Positions 5,249-6,001 of a stretch of 6,001 nt of DNA are shown one piece after another. The notes under the pieces were generated by a model that saw nothing but the letters and a program-made list of their open reading frames with translations, did not search any database and had not been told where the DNA came from. The position numbers and the translations under genes were made by a program. Location of the stretch: contig CAJLLB010000112.1 in assembly GCA_905207425.1 (NCBI GenBank), positions 1-6,001 of the forward strand. Reading direction: 5' to 3'. This DNA comes from an uncultured Collinsella sp. GTDB taxonomy: Bacteria; Actinomycetota; Coriobacteriia; Coriobacteriales; Coriobacteriaceae. How positions within the stretch are numbered: the stretch's first letter is position 1; each line of letters opens with the position of its first letter.

Positions 5249-6001
5249 ATGTTTAGCATCAACAACGTACTTAACCGCAGGAGTTTCTTGGCTGGCGCCG
5301 CGGCGCTCGGTGGCACCGCGGCGCTCGCTGGTTGCTCGTCGGGTGGCTCGGACGGCGGCTCCGCCGATGACGGCAAGACCTTCAAGATCGGTGTCATCGG
5401 CCCTCTGACCGGCGCCGCGGCAACCTATGGCGTTTCGGCCGAGAAGGGTGCCAAGCTCGCCGCCAAGGATTTCTCGACCAAGGACCTCAAACTCTCGCTT
5501 AAGTCCGAGGATGACGTCGCTGACGGCGAGAAGGCTATCAACGCCTTCAATACCCTGTGTGACTGGGGCATGCAGGCGCTCGTCGGTCCGGTCACCACCG
5601 GTGCTGCCGTCGCTGTCTCGGGCGAGATTGCCGACGACATGCTCATGGTCACGCCCTCGGCCTCGTCTCTCGACGTCACCAAGGATAAGACCACGGTCTT
5701 TCAGGTTTGCTTCACCGATCCCACCATGGGCGCCAGCGCCGCGAAGTTCTTGGCCGAGAAGTACGCGGACGCCAAGATCGCCCTGTTCTACAACTCCGGC
5801 GATACGTACAGCTCGGGTGTTGCCGATGCCTTTGCCGAGCAGGCCAAGGAGTCCAAACTTGATATCGTCGATACCGAGACCTTTAAGGACGATTCCTCCA
5901 CGAGCTTTACCAACCAGCTCACCAAGGCCAAGGAGGCCGGCGCCACGCTCATCTTTGCGCCGATCTACTACACGCCGGCGTCCGTTTTGCTCAAGAACGC
6001 C
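5249..6001 (+). CDS. Branched-chain amino acid-type ABC transporter substrate-binding lipoprotein (partial)
   Basis: The frame stays open for 251 codons to the window's right edge; family members are usually about 370-400 residues, so roughly a third is missing. The leader has a twin-arginine-like stretch (NRRSFLAG, 9-16), an Ala/Gly/Leu-rich core and a lipobox LAGC (26-29), so Cys29 is the predicted lipidated residue and the protein is anchored outside the membrane. A Gly/Ser/Asp-rich linker (30-42) leads to the binding domain: FKIGVIGPLTG (45-55), LVGPVTTGAA (111-120), TPSASS (135-140) and ALFYNSGDTYSSG (178-190), all in the positions expected for type 1 periplasmic-binding proteins of the LivJ/LivK group. 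It would capture leucine, isoleucine, valine or a related ligand for an ABC importer; permease and ATPase genes would be expected downstream. AAGGGGG at 5237-5243 is five bases before the ATG. The exact ligand is not readable from sequence. Confidence 0.9.
   Translation, partial: MFSINNVLNRRSFLAGAAALGGTAALAGCSSGGSDGGSADDGKTFKIGVIGPLTGAAATYGVSAEKGAKLAAKDFSTKDLKLSLKSEDDVADGEKAINAFNTLCDWGMQALVGPVTTGAAVAVSGEIADDMLMVTPSASSLDVTKDKTTVFQVCFTDPTMGASAAKFLAEKYADAKIALFYNSGDTYSSGVADAFAEQAKESKLDIVDTETFKDDSSTSFTNQLTKAKEAGATLIFAPIYYTPASVLLKNA

Overview
The window is GC-rich DNA (about 60% by eye) with short leaders, clear Shine-Dalgarno sites and strong GC bias at third codon positions. The long single-chain type of PurL, a CPA2-type antiporter with a GELGP motif, and a lipoprotein with a twin-arginine-like leader together suggest an anaerobic gut actinobacterium of class Coriobacteriia, with Collinsella or a relative as the best guess. 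That placement is inference from protein style and base composition, not from a marker gene.

Layout from left to right. Positions 1-596 (minus) hold the 5' third or less of purL, for purine synthesis. A 184-bp divergent gap separates it from a 520-residue cation:proton antiporter at 781-2343 (plus). The antiporter converges on a short-chain dehydrogenase/reductase at 2689-3438 (minus). The 345-bp gap between them holds four copies of a 46-bp imperfect palindrome at an exact 62-bp period, followed by a long hairpin that looks like a bidirectional terminator. Upstream of the reductase come a dyad at 3511-3539 and a textbook rho-independent terminator at 3588-3620. That terminator ends the homoserine dehydrogenase gene (hom, 3655-4998, minus). 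A 250-bp divergent gap then leads to a branched-chain-amino-acid-type ABC transporter binding lipoprotein starting at 5249 (plus), which runs off the right edge.

The genes are mostly independent transcription units, not one operon. hom (start of the threonine/isoleucine/methionine branch) and the binding lipoprotein (probable uptake of branched-chain or related amino acids) share a divergent upstream region and could be co-regulated by amino-acid supply; this is inference. purL, the antiporter and the reductase have no obvious functional link to each other.

The most unusual structure is the palindrome array at 2359-2590. Its arms differ between copies but mostly keep their pairing, with compensating changes at two stem positions. 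I find no complete undescribed multi-gene system: the genes belong to recognised families, and the array is the element most worth following up.
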